Positions 27,851-36,345 of a DNA stretch of 64,000 nucleotides are shown here, piece after piece. The notes beneath the pieces are model-generated. The model was not told the origin of the DNA. It searched no databases and saw only the letters and a program-made list of their open reading frames with translations. Location: positions 1,612,001 to 1,676,000 of the forward strand of contig CAJYMC010000007.1 of the NCBI GenBank assembly GCA_913775715.1. Reading direction: 5' to 3'. The DNA is from an uncultured Exiguobacterium sp. Lineage in GTDB: Bacteria > Bacillota > Bacilli > Exiguobacteriales > Exiguobacteriaceae. Made by a program: the position numbers and the translations under genes. How positions within the stretch are numbered: position 1 is the stretch's first letter; each line of letters starts with the position of its first letter.

Positions 27851-28702
27851 TCATCCTTTTCGGAAGTATCCGACGACCGAGTCCGTCGCGACGACGTTGA
27901 TGAAGACCGTCTCGTCCGCTTCCCGGCAAATCCGTTCGATATCCCGTAATTCGTGACGCTCGATGACCATCATCAACGTCGCTTTTTCAGCTCGCGAATA
28001 CGTACCGATTGAAGGAATCTGTGTGATACCACGAATAATATGCTGATGCAGAGCTGTCGTGATATCATCCGCATGATTCGTGACGATGAAAATCGTCAGG
28101 CGCTGATTGCTCGTATGAATCTCATCGACGACCTTAGACGTCACATAGATGAAGACGATCGTGTACAAAGCAGTCGACCAACCGAACAACGCACCTGCCA
28201 ATAATGCGATCAAGAAGTTCAAGACGAATAGATACAATCCGACACTACGATCGGAGAAACGGGCAAAGATGAGGGCGACGATATCAAACCCACCCGTCGA
28301 AGCACCGAACTTAATCGTGATACCGGTACCAATCGCAAGCAAGACTCCTCCAAACACTGCATTCAGTGTCTGATCACCTGGTATGACAGCATATTGAGGA
28401 ATAAGACCAATGAAAATCGTCGTTGCCAAGACTGAAATCAACGTGACAATTGTAAAACTCCGACCTAACATGATCCATGCGAGCACGATCAAAGGGATGT
28501 TCAATGCTAAGAACCAGACGTTTTCACCAAACGCGAAAGCTGTATTTTGAAGGACTTGCGTCAAGATTTGGGCAAGCCCTGTAAATCCAGTCGAATAGAC
28601 ACCACTTGGAATCAAAAACCAGTTCATGGCAACGGCAATGATGAATCCTCCAATCGTAGCCACGATCACTTTTAACATACTTTCCTTTACTACTGCTGTC
28701 AC
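27851..28702 (-). CDS. YitT family membrane protein
   Basis: 283-residue protein with about five membrane helices (YitT/DUF161 domain, e.g. MNWFLIPSGVYSTGFTGLAQ and IKFGASTGGFDIVALIFA). A cytoplasmic C-terminal DUF2179 domain follows (IFIVTNHADDITTALHQHII, GTYSRAEKATLMMVIERHEL). The function is unknown and transport has been proposed for the family. I place the start at the GTG (28702), 8 nt after GAGGAG. The in-frame ATG at 28720 would put that site inside the gene. Confidence 0.82.
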   Translation of the reverse strand: MTAVVKESMLKVIVATIGGFIIAVAMNWFLIPSGVYSTGFTGLAQILTQVLQNTAFAFGENVWFLALNIPLIVLAWIMLGRSFTIVTLISVLATTIFIGLIPQYAVIPGDQTLNAVFGGVLLAIGTGITIKFGASTGGFDIVALIFARFSDRSVGLYLFVLNFLIALLAGALFGWSTALYTIVFIYVTSKVVDEIHTSNQRLTIFIVTNHADDITTALHQHIIRGITQIPSIGTYSRAEKATLMMVIERHELRDIERICREADETVFINVVATDSVVGYFRKG

Positions 28703-28738
28703 ACGCCGTTCTCCTCTCATTCATAACTATCTTGAAAC

Positions 28739-28747
28739 ACTTTAGCA
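28739..28747 (-). promoter_or_regulatory. Extended -10 element of the YitT gene
   Basis: Minus-strand TGCTAAAGT, about 35 nt before the chosen start; weak -35. Confidence 0.35.
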
Positions 28748-28850
28748 CATTCAAATGTCGCCGGATAGTCAAGATTTCCAAAGATTGATGTTCTTTTTCA
28801 TGATGGCGTTTTCATTTGTGACAAAGGTGTCCTGATTCTTGTCACACATA

Positions 28851-28882
28851 AAAAAGAACCGACTAAAAAATCGGTTCTTTTT
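28851..28882 (-). terminator. Terminator of the maltose phosphorylase gene
   Basis: AAAAAGAACCGA and its perfect complement around an 8-nt loop, T-rich on the minus strand, 9 nt after the stop. Confidence 0.9.
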
Positions 28883-28890
28883 CATCGTTT

Positions 28891-31191
28891 TTATACTGTC
28901 ATCGAAGCAGGAACTGTAATCTGTCCTCCTGCCGGAACTTCTACAGTTGTTCCATGAACATTCAGGCTGAATGCTTCGCCTTCCGTTTGGGCGATTTCGA
29001 CGGCATTCGGCTGAACATGAACATGGATATGATGACCGCGCCACTGCATCCGGAACGTATAACTCGTCCAGCCTTTTGGCAACATCGGCTTAAGGGATAA
29101 CGTATCGTTCGCCACCCGTAACCCGGCGAATCCATGAACGATCGACATCCACGATCCAACCATCGACGTGATATGCAACCCGTCTTCCGTGTCGTTGTTG
29201 TAGTTGTCAAGATCAAGTCGCGCCGAACGTTGATACAATTCAACCGCTTTTTCCTCATAGCCCACTTCTGCCGCAATGATCGAATAGATACATGGTGATA
29301 ATGATGATTCATGAACCGTACGTGGTTCATAAAAATCAAAGTTTGCTTTTTTCTCTTCTAGACTGAAGCGATCCGTCAAGAAGTAAAGACCTTGCAAGAC
29401 ATCTGCCTGTTTAATGAAAACAGAGCGAAGGATCCGGTCCCATGACCAATTCTGGTTCAGCGGGAGATGTTTCGGATCGAGGTCAGCAACCAAGATTTGT
29501 TCCTTATCCATGAAACCATCTTGTTGCATGAAGATACCTGGAGCTGCCTCATCTTTTGGATAATACATCTTCGCATCGATATCCGCCCACTTCGCTAACT
29601 CCTCATCCGTTAATGCTAATTGATGCATGAGTTCTTGCAAGCGTTCTGGTTCTTCTTGTGCTAAATGACGATGAACGGTCTGTGTATATTCGAGACACCA
29701 TGCCGCAATCAAATTCGTATACCAGTTGTTGTTGACGTTATTCTCATATTCGTTCGGTCCCGTCACACCAAGAATCATGTAGACATCCTTATGCGGCACG
29801 TAATTGACACGACTTGCCCAGTAACGAGAGATCTCAACTAACACTTCGAATCCGTATTGTCCGAGGTACGAGGTGTCTCCCGTGTAGTTCGTGTAATTAT
29901 AAATCGCATGCGCGATTGCACCGTTCCGGTGAATTTCTTCATGCGTGATTTCCCACTCATTGTGGCACTCTTCTCCGTTCATCGTCACCATCGGATAAAG
30001 GGCACCCTTCATCCCGACATTTTTATCCGCATTTTCTTTTGCTTGCGGTAATTGATTGTGGCGATACTTGAGTAAATTCCAAGCCACTTCCGGTTTTGAT
30101 GTTGCGAGATAGAAGTTCAAACAGTACGCTTCTGTATCCCAATACGTCGCACCACCATACTTCTCGCCCGTGAATCCTTTTGGTCCGATGTTCAGACGCG
30201 AATCTTCGCCCGTGTAAGTCTGGAACATATGGAAGATATTAAAACGAATCCCTTGTTGTGCTTCGACATCGCCTTCAATCTTCACATCCGCTTCTTCCCA
30301 GTGATGCAACCATGCTGCTTCATGTGTCGCGAGTAATGTGTCAAATCCAGATTCGAAAGCGACGTGAACCCGTTTCATCGCTTGTTCCAGTAACTCTTCG
30401 ATGTCATGGTCACGGTTCGTTACGAGCGCGACGAATTTTTCGACTGTGACACCTTCCCCAACTGCCGCTTGTTTCGTGAAACGATTCGCGACGTACTGCG
30501 TATTGCCATCGACGACTTCACACTGTGCCCCTTCGACGTCCGTGATCATTGCTGCCGTTACATGCCAATCGAGCTTTTTCGTCTTCGACGTGACGTAACC
30601 GAAACGCTCTTCAATCCCATGTTCAACGGGAAGCCAGAACTTTTCGTCATAGTTTGAATCTTCGTTCTCGACATCCGCATCAAGATACGACTCAATGACG
30701 ATCTCCGCTTCGAAGTTGACAGGCGTCACTGTATATTGCAAGGCCGCGATTTCTTTATCGACGATTGAGAAGAAACGCTTGGATTCAATTTTTGTTTCTT
30801 CGACACCGTTCTTCAATAACATCGTCCGCGTCAACACACCGTGTTGCATGTCAAGTTCCCGTTTGAAGTCGACGACTTCCCACGTATTCAAATCAACAGC
30901 TTTACCATTGACAGATACTTTCAAGCCCATGATGTTGACAGCGTTGAGTACTTTTGCGAAATACTCCGGGTAACCGTTTTTCCACCAACCGACGCGTGTC
31001 TTATCCGGATAGTAGACACCTGCGACATACATGCCTTGATGTGTGTCCCCTGTGTACTCTTCTTCAAATGTACCGCGCATACCCATATGACCGTTTCCGA
31101 TCGATGTCATCGATTCCGCTAATCGATTATCTTCTGGATGAAAACCAAGCTCTGTAATTTTCCACTCACTGACCTCAAAAAGTCGTTTCAT
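28891..31191 (-). CDS. mapA: Maltose phosphorylase, glycoside hydrolase family 65
   Basis: Phosphorolyses maltose to beta-glucose 1-phosphate and glucose in the cytoplasm, saving one ATP. About 766 residues, the usual length. GH65 order is visible: N-terminal beta-sandwich (GNGHMGMRGTFEEEYTGDTH), (alpha/alpha)6 barrel with YGGATYWDTEAYCLNFYLAT and the catalytic acid Glu in GVTGPNEYENNVNNNWYTN. The phosphate-site residues fall in TVHESSLSPCIYSIIA. Trehalose or kojibiose phosphorylase are alternatives, but the maltose context favours maltose. The ATG at 31191 follows AAAGGAG by 10 nt; a TTG at 31197 is possible. It has its own promoter with a LacI-type operator and a cre site. No beta-phosphoglucomutase gene follows. 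Confidence 0.88.
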   Translation of the reverse strand: MKRLFEVSEWKITELGFHPEDNRLAESMTSIGNGHMGMRGTFEEEYTGDTHQGMYVAGVYYPDKTRVGWWKNGYPEYFAKVLNAVNIMGLKVSVNGKAVDLNTWEVVDFKRELDMQHGVLTRTMLLKNGVEETKIESKRFFSIVDKEIAALQYTVTPVNFEAEIVIESYLDADVENEDSNYDEKFWLPVEHGIEERFGYVTSKTKKLDWHVTAAMITDVEGAQCEVVDGNTQYVANRFTKQAAVGEGVTVEKFVALVTNRDHDIEELLEQAMKRVHVAFESGFDTLLATHEAAWLHHWEEADVKIEGDVEAQQGIRFNIFHMFQTYTGEDSRLNIGPKGFTGEKYGGATYWDTEAYCLNFYLATSKPEVAWNLLKYRHNQLPQAKENADKNVGMKGALYPMVTMNGEECHNEWEITHEEIHRNGAIAHAIYNYTNYTGDTSYLGQYGFEVLVEISRYWASRVNYVPHKDVYMILGVTGPNEYENNVNNNWYTNLIAAWCLEYTQTVHRHLAQEEPERLQELMHQLALTDEELAKWADIDAKMYYPKDEAAPGIFMQQDGFMDKEQILVADLDPKHLPLNQNWSWDRILRSVFIKQADVLQGLYFLTDRFSLEEKKANFDFYEPRTVHESSLSPCIYSIIAAEVGYEEKAVELYQRSARLDLDNYNNDTEDGLHITSMVGSWMSIVHGFAGLRVANDTLSLKPMLPKGWTSYTFRMQWRGHHIHVHVQPNAVEIAQTEGEAFSLNVHGTTVEVPAGGQITVPASMTV

Positions 31192-31237
31192 CGTCAAGTC
31201 GCTCCTTTTATGCTACGCATGTCAGTCACCCTGATCA

Positions 31238-31251
31238 TGTAAGCGTTTCAT
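31238..31251. promoter_or_regulatory. cre site (CcpA) in the mapA leader
   Basis: TGTAAGCGTTTCAT, 13 of 14 matches to TGWAARCGYTWNCW, downstream of the mapA start point where CcpA would act as a roadblock (catabolite repression). The same sequence, one base different, recurs before malE. Confidence 0.7.
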
Positions 31252-31269
31252 CTATACTATACAATCTTT

Positions 31270-31297
31270 ATTGTACACATAAAAAGAACCAATGCAA
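31270..31297 (-). promoter_or_regulatory. mapA promoter
   Basis: Minus-strand TTGCAT (31292-31297), 16-bp spacer, TACAAT (31270-31275). The -35 box lies within the LacI-type operator. Confidence 0.7.
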
Positions 31298-31306
31298 TCG
31301 TTTGCA
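31293..31306. promoter_or_regulatory. MalR-type operator at mapA
   Basis: TGCAATCGTTTGCA, a near-perfect palindrome of the LacI family type TGCAANCGNTTGCA, overlapping the -35 box. The same motif recurs in the malE/neopullulanase control region. Confidence 0.7.
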
Positions 31307-31372
31307 CGAAAATAAATTTCTTTTTCTGCAACCGCTTCCTTTTACTAGAAATAAACGTCTCTGGAATTAAAA

Positions 31373-31412
31373 AAAGTCTATTTTTAAGCCGACTGGCTTA
31401 AAAATAGACTTT
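31373..31412 (-). terminator. Terminator of the malE-malR operon
   Basis: 18-bp perfect stem (31373-31390 with 31395-31412) around GACT, with AAA/TTT flanks, 5 nt after the regulator stop. Confidence 0.9.
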
Positions 31413-31416
31413 CGTT

Positions 31417-32448
31417 TCATGCTTCCGATTTTCCACCACAAGACTGACGGACGACGAGATAGTGTGGAACGATGACACGTTTGCCATAAGGCGTCGCATC
31501 TTCATTGATTTGTTCGATCAGACAATTCGTTGCTTCAAAGCCAAGTCCAAAGATATTGATTTCGACAGAAGTCAACGGTGGACTCGAGAATTCTGCGATG
31601 AACAAGTTATTGAAACTGACGACGGCCATTTGATCCGGTACACTGATGCCCATCTCATTAAGCGTACTCATGACGCCAAGCGCCATCATATCATCGCTGA
31701 CAACGACGGCAGTTGGCGGATGTTCAAGCGATAACAGTCGTTTGACTGCCTCTGCGCCTCCTGTCGTCATGAACGGTGCACTGACGATGTATGATTCTTG
31801 AATTGGAATCCCCTCTTCCATGAGAGCCGTCTTGTATCCACCAACACGCTCTTGCGTTACGGCTAAGTCCTGTGCGCCTCCGACGAATGCGATGCACTCG
31901 TGTCCGAGTTGATGCAAATATTTCGTTACTTCGCGACCTGCTAGATAATTATCCGTATCGACATATGTGACGTGCGATGAATCACTGAATGGTTTTCCGA
32001 CCACGACGAACGGAAACTTCGAGTCTTGCAAAAATTGAACGACTTTGTCATCCGTTCGGGAATAAAGAACAACGACACCATCGACGCGGCGACCTTGAAC
32101 CATCGAAACGACACCTTCGTACACTTCTTCTTCCGAGACACCTGTCGTCATATAGAGCGAGTAACCATTTTGATGCGCTTTTGTACTAATGCCTCGAATG
32201 ACTTCCGAAAAAAATGGATTTTGAAGCGTTTTTGTAGCGGCACTCGGCATGACGAGACCAATCGCTTGTGTCGTCCGATTTGCTAGGCTACGTGCATGAA
32301 CGTTCGGATAGTATCCGAGTTCATCCATCGCCTGTCGTACCCGTTCTTTCGTCTTTTGACTGATGCGCGAACTGTTCGCGATGACGCGTGACACTGTCGA
32401 GGGTGCGACATTTGCTTCCCGTGCTACATCCTTGATTGTTACCTGCAT
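31417..32448 (-). CDS. malR: LacI family transcriptional regulator, MalR-like
   Basis: Probable maltose/maltodextrin-responsive repressor. 343 residues: N-terminal helix-turn-helix MQVTIKDVAREANVAPSTVS with hinge helix (YYPNVHARSLANRTTQ), then a periplasmic-binding-protein-like sensor domain (IGLVMPSAA, DGVVVLYSR, VDTDNYLAGR, VVSDDMMALGVM). The ATG at 32448 follows GAGGTG and AAGGGG; a GTG at 32457 is in frame. It is the last gene of the operon with transporter and amylase genes, and its likely targets are the TGCAA-type operators at 31.3 and 37.6-38.0 kb. CcpA itself is excluded by the operon context rather than by sequence alone. Confidence 0.85.
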   Translation of the reverse strand: MQVTIKDVAREANVAPSTVSRVIANSSRISQKTKERVRQAMDELGYYPNVHARSLANRTTQAIGLVMPSAATKTLQNPFFSEVIRGISTKAHQNGYSLYMTTGVSEEEVYEGVVSMVQGRRVDGVVVLYSRTDDKVVQFLQDSKFPFVVVGKPFSDSSHVTYVDTDNYLAGREVTKYLHQLGHECIAFVGGAQDLAVTQERVGGYKTALMEEGIPIQESYIVSAPFMTTGGAEAVKRLLSLEHPPTAVVVSDDMMALGVMSTLNEMGISVPDQMAVVSFNNLFIAEFSSPPLTSVEINIFGLGFEATNCLIEQINEDATPYGKRVIVPHYLVVRQSCGGKSEA

Positions 32449-32482
32449 CCCCTTCACCTCACATTTCCCCTACTTGAGTATT

Positions 32483-34006
32483 TTATTTCGTTTGACGTTG
32501 CATGCGTTTACGATGAACGAGAAGAAGTATGAGCGCTAAAATTGGGGCGATTGCACCGATTGCGACGATCGACCACCAATTGACTTGTGACTTTTCAATG
32601 ACATAGCTATTTGCGCTACTTGCATCGAGCGTGATTTCATAGGCATCACCGTCTTGACGTACCAAGTCTGAGAATAAAAGTCCTCTCAAACGCTGATCAT
32701 CACCAATTTCTTTCGCAGATACGCGTAAGCTCGTTTTTTTCTCCCCAAGATTGATCGCGTAAACGACTTGTTGTTGTTTCGTCTCCCGTGAGTAGACTGC
32801 CATATGATCGGTTTTAGCGATCAAGCGTTGCTTCCCTGTTGCAAACGCTGGGTAGTCCTGACGCATCTCATTCAACGTCTTTACGTACTGTTGCATCTTC
32901 TTGTTTTGATCAAATGTCATCATCATCCGATTTCCGGGATCCTCACCGCCTGGCATCGCTACCTCTGTTCCCTGGTAGACGACTGGCATCCCCGGCGCAG
33001 CGTAGAGTGCGAATAGCGCTAATCGAAGCTGACGCTCTTCTTCTTCTGCTCCACCAATCTTCGCTTCCGTGATGAAGCGTTTAACATCATGATTATCAAT
33101 GAAGGTTGCAAGCCCTTTAGCATTCGGATTAAACGTAGTATCTCGATTATAAACTGAATCGAGTTCTTCCGCTGAACCATTTTTACGGGCAAACTGATCC
33201 TTGACTCCATAATAAAATGGGAAGTTCGTGACGGAATCAAAACCTAATTTCGAATAGGACGCGATTTTACGCGGATCTCCGTCAAACACTTCAGCCAGTA
33301 AGAATAAATCTGGATGATTTTTCTTTACTGCTGGAATGAACGTTTTCCAAAATGTTGCCGGCACATGGCGAACCGTGTCCAGTCGATACCCGTCTATACC
33401 CGTTTCATCGACCCAGTAGTTCGCAACATCAATTAAGTAATCCACGACTTCAGGATTTTCCGTGTTGAAGTCTGGTAAATCGAACAGCCAGTTATTTTCG
33501 ACTTCCGATGGGTTATTCCAGTTCATGATCGGTTGGTTTTTATGGAACCAATCCGGTTTTTCTTTCACCATCGGATGATTCGGTCCCAGGTGATTGACGA
33601 CAAGATCAAGGACGACTTTAATATCCCGGTCATGCGCCTCTTTGACGAGACGTTTAAACTCTTCCTTTGTTCCGAAGTGCGGATCAATCTCGTAATAATC
33701 GTCCGTCCAGTATCCATGATAACCATTTGGACGGTTCTTAAAGATTGGGGTTAACCAAATCGATGTGAAGCCTTTTTCCTTGATGTAATCAAGACGTTTC
33801 GTCACCCCTGCTAAATCTCCGCCTTGAAAGGCTTTTGGATTTTCAGGATCCGCCTCTTGATCATTACTCGGATCCCCATTCTCGAACCGATCGACCATGA
33901 TGAAATACATCCGTTCTTTTTCCCAACTTGCTGCTTCTCCGGTCATCGGTTGAAGTCCGATAGACAAGAGAAGCGGCAAGAGGAGAAGCATTATGCCTCG
34001 TCTCAT
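32483..34006 (-). CDS. Secreted, membrane-anchored alpha-amylase (GH13)
   Basis: Extracellular glycoside hydrolase of about 507 residues. Signal peptide MRRGIMLLLLPLLLSIGLQP with probable cleavage near GEAA. The GH13 barrel has regions I LDLVVNHLGPNHP, II DGYRLDTVRHV (nucleophile Asp), III LLAEVFDGD (acid Glu) and IV FIDNHDVKRF (Asp). The C-terminus has a membrane helix (WSIVAIGAIAPILALILLLV) followed by HRKRMQRQTK, so the enzyme should stay attached outside the cell with the tail inside. It would feed maltodextrins to the adjacent ABC importer. Start at the ATG (34006), 11 nt after AAGGGGG; an upstream frame lacks a signal-like start. Confidence 0.88.
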   Translation of the reverse strand: MRRGIMLLLLPLLLSIGLQPMTGEAASWEKERMYFIMVDRFENGDPSNDQEADPENPKAFQGGDLAGVTKRLDYIKEKGFTSIWLTPIFKNRPNGYHGYWTDDYYEIDPHFGTKEEFKRLVKEAHDRDIKVVLDLVVNHLGPNHPMVKEKPDWFHKNQPIMNWNNPSEVENNWLFDLPDFNTENPEVVDYLIDVANYWVDETGIDGYRLDTVRHVPATFWKTFIPAVKKNHPDLFLLAEVFDGDPRKIASYSKLGFDSVTNFPFYYGVKDQFARKNGSAEELDSVYNRDTTFNPNAKGLATFIDNHDVKRFITEAKIGGAEEEERQLRLALFALYAAPGMPVVYQGTEVAMPGGEDPGNRMMMTFDQNKKMQQYVKTLNEMRQDYPAFATGKQRLIAKTDHMAVYSRETKQQQVVYAINLGEKKTSLRVSAKEIGDDQRLRGLLFSDLVRQDGDAYEITLDASSANSYVIEKSQVNWWSIVAIGAIAPILALILLLVHRKRMQRQTK

Positions 34007-34028
34007 GCCGCTGATTTCCCCCTTATGA

Positions 34029-34862
34029 TTATCCTTTCGTTCCACCAGCTGTCAAACCAGACACGAAGAAACGCTGGAATGCGAAGAAGAGAAGAACGAT
34101 TGGAACTGCTGATAATACGGCACCTGCCGCGAATAACGTAAAGTTATTGTCGAACTGCTCCGACACCATGTTATATAACCCGACCGCAAGCGTCTGTTTC
34201 TCAGGAGAACGCAGAACAAGCGATGCTAAGATGAAGTCGTTAAATGGAGCCATGAAGTTAAACAACGCGATGACGGCGACCATCGGTTTTGCGAGCGGTA
34301 AGATGATTTGCCAGAAGATTCGTAAGTGACCGGCACCATCCATCCGTGCCGCCTCATCAAGTTCTTTTGGAATCGTATCAAAATACCCTTTTGCAAGATA
34401 CGTATTCATTGGAATCGCGCCACCCGAATACAGTAGGATAAGCGCCAGATGCGTATTAAATAATTCTAACATATTAAGCAGGACATAAATCGCAATGATC
34501 GCAACGAATTGCGGTACCATTTGCAACACAAGGAACAGAATGAGTGAATTTTTCCGACCGATGAAACGGTAACGTGAAAAAATGTATCCTGTCAATGTGA
34601 TCAAAGCGACAGAGACGACCATCGTAATGACGGCGATTTTAATCGTATTCAAGTACCACATGCTGTAATCTGTCTTTGCGGGATCAAATAAATCAAAGTA
34701 ATGCATTAATGTCGGATTGCTCGGGAAGATATCCGATGTGATACTTTTCCCTGGGTTGAGTGAAGTACCAACGACCCAGAGAAGTGGATAGACGATAATG
34801 ATAGAGGCGATCGTCAAAATGAGATATGACAACGCCATGTTGATTCGGTTTTGTTTTCTCAT
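34029..34862 (-). CDS. malG: Maltodextrin ABC transporter permease, MalG-like
   Basis: 277 residues with six membrane helices. The EAA loop that docks the ATPase is KELDEAARMDGAGHLRIFWQ followed by IILPLAKP. The end of the sequence is GLTAGGTKG, typical of MalG proteins. It works with MalF and MalE below. One nucleotide separates it from malF. No ATPase gene lies in the operon, so a shared MsmX/MalK-type ATPase encoded elsewhere is expected (inference). Confidence 0.9.
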   Translation of the reverse strand: MRKQNRINMALSYLILTIASIIIVYPLLWVVGTSLNPGKSITSDIFPSNPTLMHYFDLFDPAKTDYSMWYLNTIKIAVITMVVSVALITLTGYIFSRYRFIGRKNSLILFLVLQMVPQFVAIIAIYVLLNMLELFNTHLALILLYSGGAIPMNTYLAKGYFDTIPKELDEAARMDGAGHLRIFWQIILPLAKPMVAVIALFNFMAPFNDFILASLVLRSPEKQTLAVGLYNMVSEQFDNNFTLFAAGAVLSAVPIVLLFFAFQRFFVSGLTAGGTKG

Positions 34863-34863
34863 A

Positions 34864-36219
34864 TTAGATCATATCCTCATCTTTAAATGATTTTGAACGC
34901 TTGAACTGAATGACGGCAATCGTCATGATGAAGAACGACAACACAAGCGTTATGGCTGCTGCGAATCCATACTGTGGGTTTGAGCCGAGTGACAATTTGT
35001 AAATCCATGAAATCAAGATATCCGTTCCACCTGCCGATTGTCCCGGTACTGCCGGTCCACCGTTGTTGAAGAGATAAATGATATTGAAGTTATTGAAATT
35101 GAACGTATACTGCGTGATCAAGATTGGAGCCGTTGCGAACAGAATCATCGGTAACGTGATCAGGCGGAACTTTTCGCCCGAAGTTGCCCCGTCAATTGTC
35201 GCCGCTTCATAAAGATCTTCAGGAATCGACTGCAAGATTCCCGTCGTTAGCGTCATGATGTACGGGAAGCCTAACCACCACTGGATCCCGATCAAGGCAA
35301 GCTTCGTATACGTCGGATCCGTCATCCAATCGAGACCATTTTCAAGACCGATTGCTGGTAACAATGTCGTATTGAAGACACCGAAAGTTTCATTGAACAT
35401 CGAACGGAAGATCAAGATCGTGATAAACGCTGGTACTGCCCATGAGAGAATCAAAATGGAACGGAAGAACCGTTTTCCTTTGAGTCCTTTTTGGTTCAGC
35501 AAAACTGCCAGTCCGATACCGATCGCGATGACACCTGTCGTCGAAGCGACGGTCCAGACAAGCGTCCAACCAAGAACGCTGACGAACGTATCGCGGAAAA
35601 TATCAACCGTGAAGATATTCAAGAAGTTTTGAATCCCGATCCAGTCGACCAACTTCGCGGGTGGAGAGTTGTTGAATTTATAGTTCGTAAACGCAATTAA
35701 AAATGTAAAGATCAACGGTAAGACGACTGTGAACACTAAAAGTACTAATGAAGGAATCAACATCGCATACGGGAATCCATTATCACGGAAATTCCGTAGT
35801 TGCATTTTCAAAGAAGGTACTTCAAGGTTCATGTCGCGCAACTTACCGATTCGATACGCATCGATAAAGTTCCAGACGTAAATGGCGATACCAAAGACAA
35901 GTAAAATCAAGGCAATGATGCCCTCGACCATTAGAAAAATCGAGTGATCCCCCCTTACGCCTGGTACCTCACCGAGTGTAATCAAGCCCCAGATCGCTCC
36001 GCGATCGCCAGGACCATTTCCGGCTCCTTTGAAGAACAGTTCAAAGTTAACGAGGAAATATGAAAGTACGACGACAAAAAACGTCGCGCCTTTAAGGAAT
36101 TGTTTATTGTATAGTTGTCCTACTCCTGGAATGATCGACATCAGCGCCGCAATCGTGCGGTGGTTCGTCTTTTTTTCAGGCGTTGGATTCGTCGGGTGTG
36201 GTGTTGCAATCGCAGCCAT
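34864..36219 (-). CDS. malF: Maltodextrin ABC transporter permease, MalF-like
   Basis: About 451 residues from the ATG at 36219 (MAAIATPHPTNPTPEKK, AAAGGAGAACGGACG upstream). It has a long N-terminal part with extra helices (IAALMSIIPGVGQLYNKQFL and FLMVEGIIALILLVFGIAIY) before the six-helix permease core. The EAA loop is PEDLYEAATIDGATSGEKFR. The N-terminal PGVGQLYNKQFLKGA stretch resembles the TM2-domain style hairpin found in some Firmicute MalF proteins. It is the partner of malG. Confidence 0.9.
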   Translation of the reverse strand: MAAIATPHPTNPTPEKKTNHRTIAALMSIIPGVGQLYNKQFLKGATFFVVVLSYFLVNFELFFKGAGNGPGDRGAIWGLITLGEVPGVRGDHSIFLMVEGIIALILLVFGIAIYVWNFIDAYRIGKLRDMNLEVPSLKMQLRNFRDNGFPYAMLIPSLVLLVFTVVLPLIFTFLIAFTNYKFNNSPPAKLVDWIGIQNFLNIFTVDIFRDTFVSVLGWTLVWTVASTTGVIAIGIGLAVLLNQKGLKGKRFFRSILILSWAVPAFITILIFRSMFNETFGVFNTTLLPAIGLENGLDWMTDPTYTKLALIGIQWWLGFPYIMTLTTGILQSIPEDLYEAATIDGATSGEKFRLITLPMILFATAPILITQYTFNFNNFNIIYLFNNGGPAVPGQSAGGTDILISWIYKLSLGSNPQYGFAAAITLVLSFFIMTIAVIQFKRSKSFKDEDMI

Positions 36220-36280
36220 CGTCCGTTCTCCTTTCCAAAGGTCATGTCTGACCTCAGGCTTCTCTTCCAACCATAAAGAT

Positions 36281-36304
36281 GAGGGGGAATCCAAGATCCC
36301 CCTC
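36281..36304 (-). terminator. malE-malF intergenic hairpin
   Basis: GAGGGGGA/TCCCCCTC stem with an 8-nt loop in the 126-nt gap. The weakly T-rich tail (ATCTTTATGG) suggests partial termination or 3'-end protection. That would give more binding protein than permease, a common arrangement in binding-protein operons. Confidence 0.6.
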
Positions 36305-36345
36305 TCTTTATCTCTTTGTCATGGATTCATGCGTTCCACTTACGC

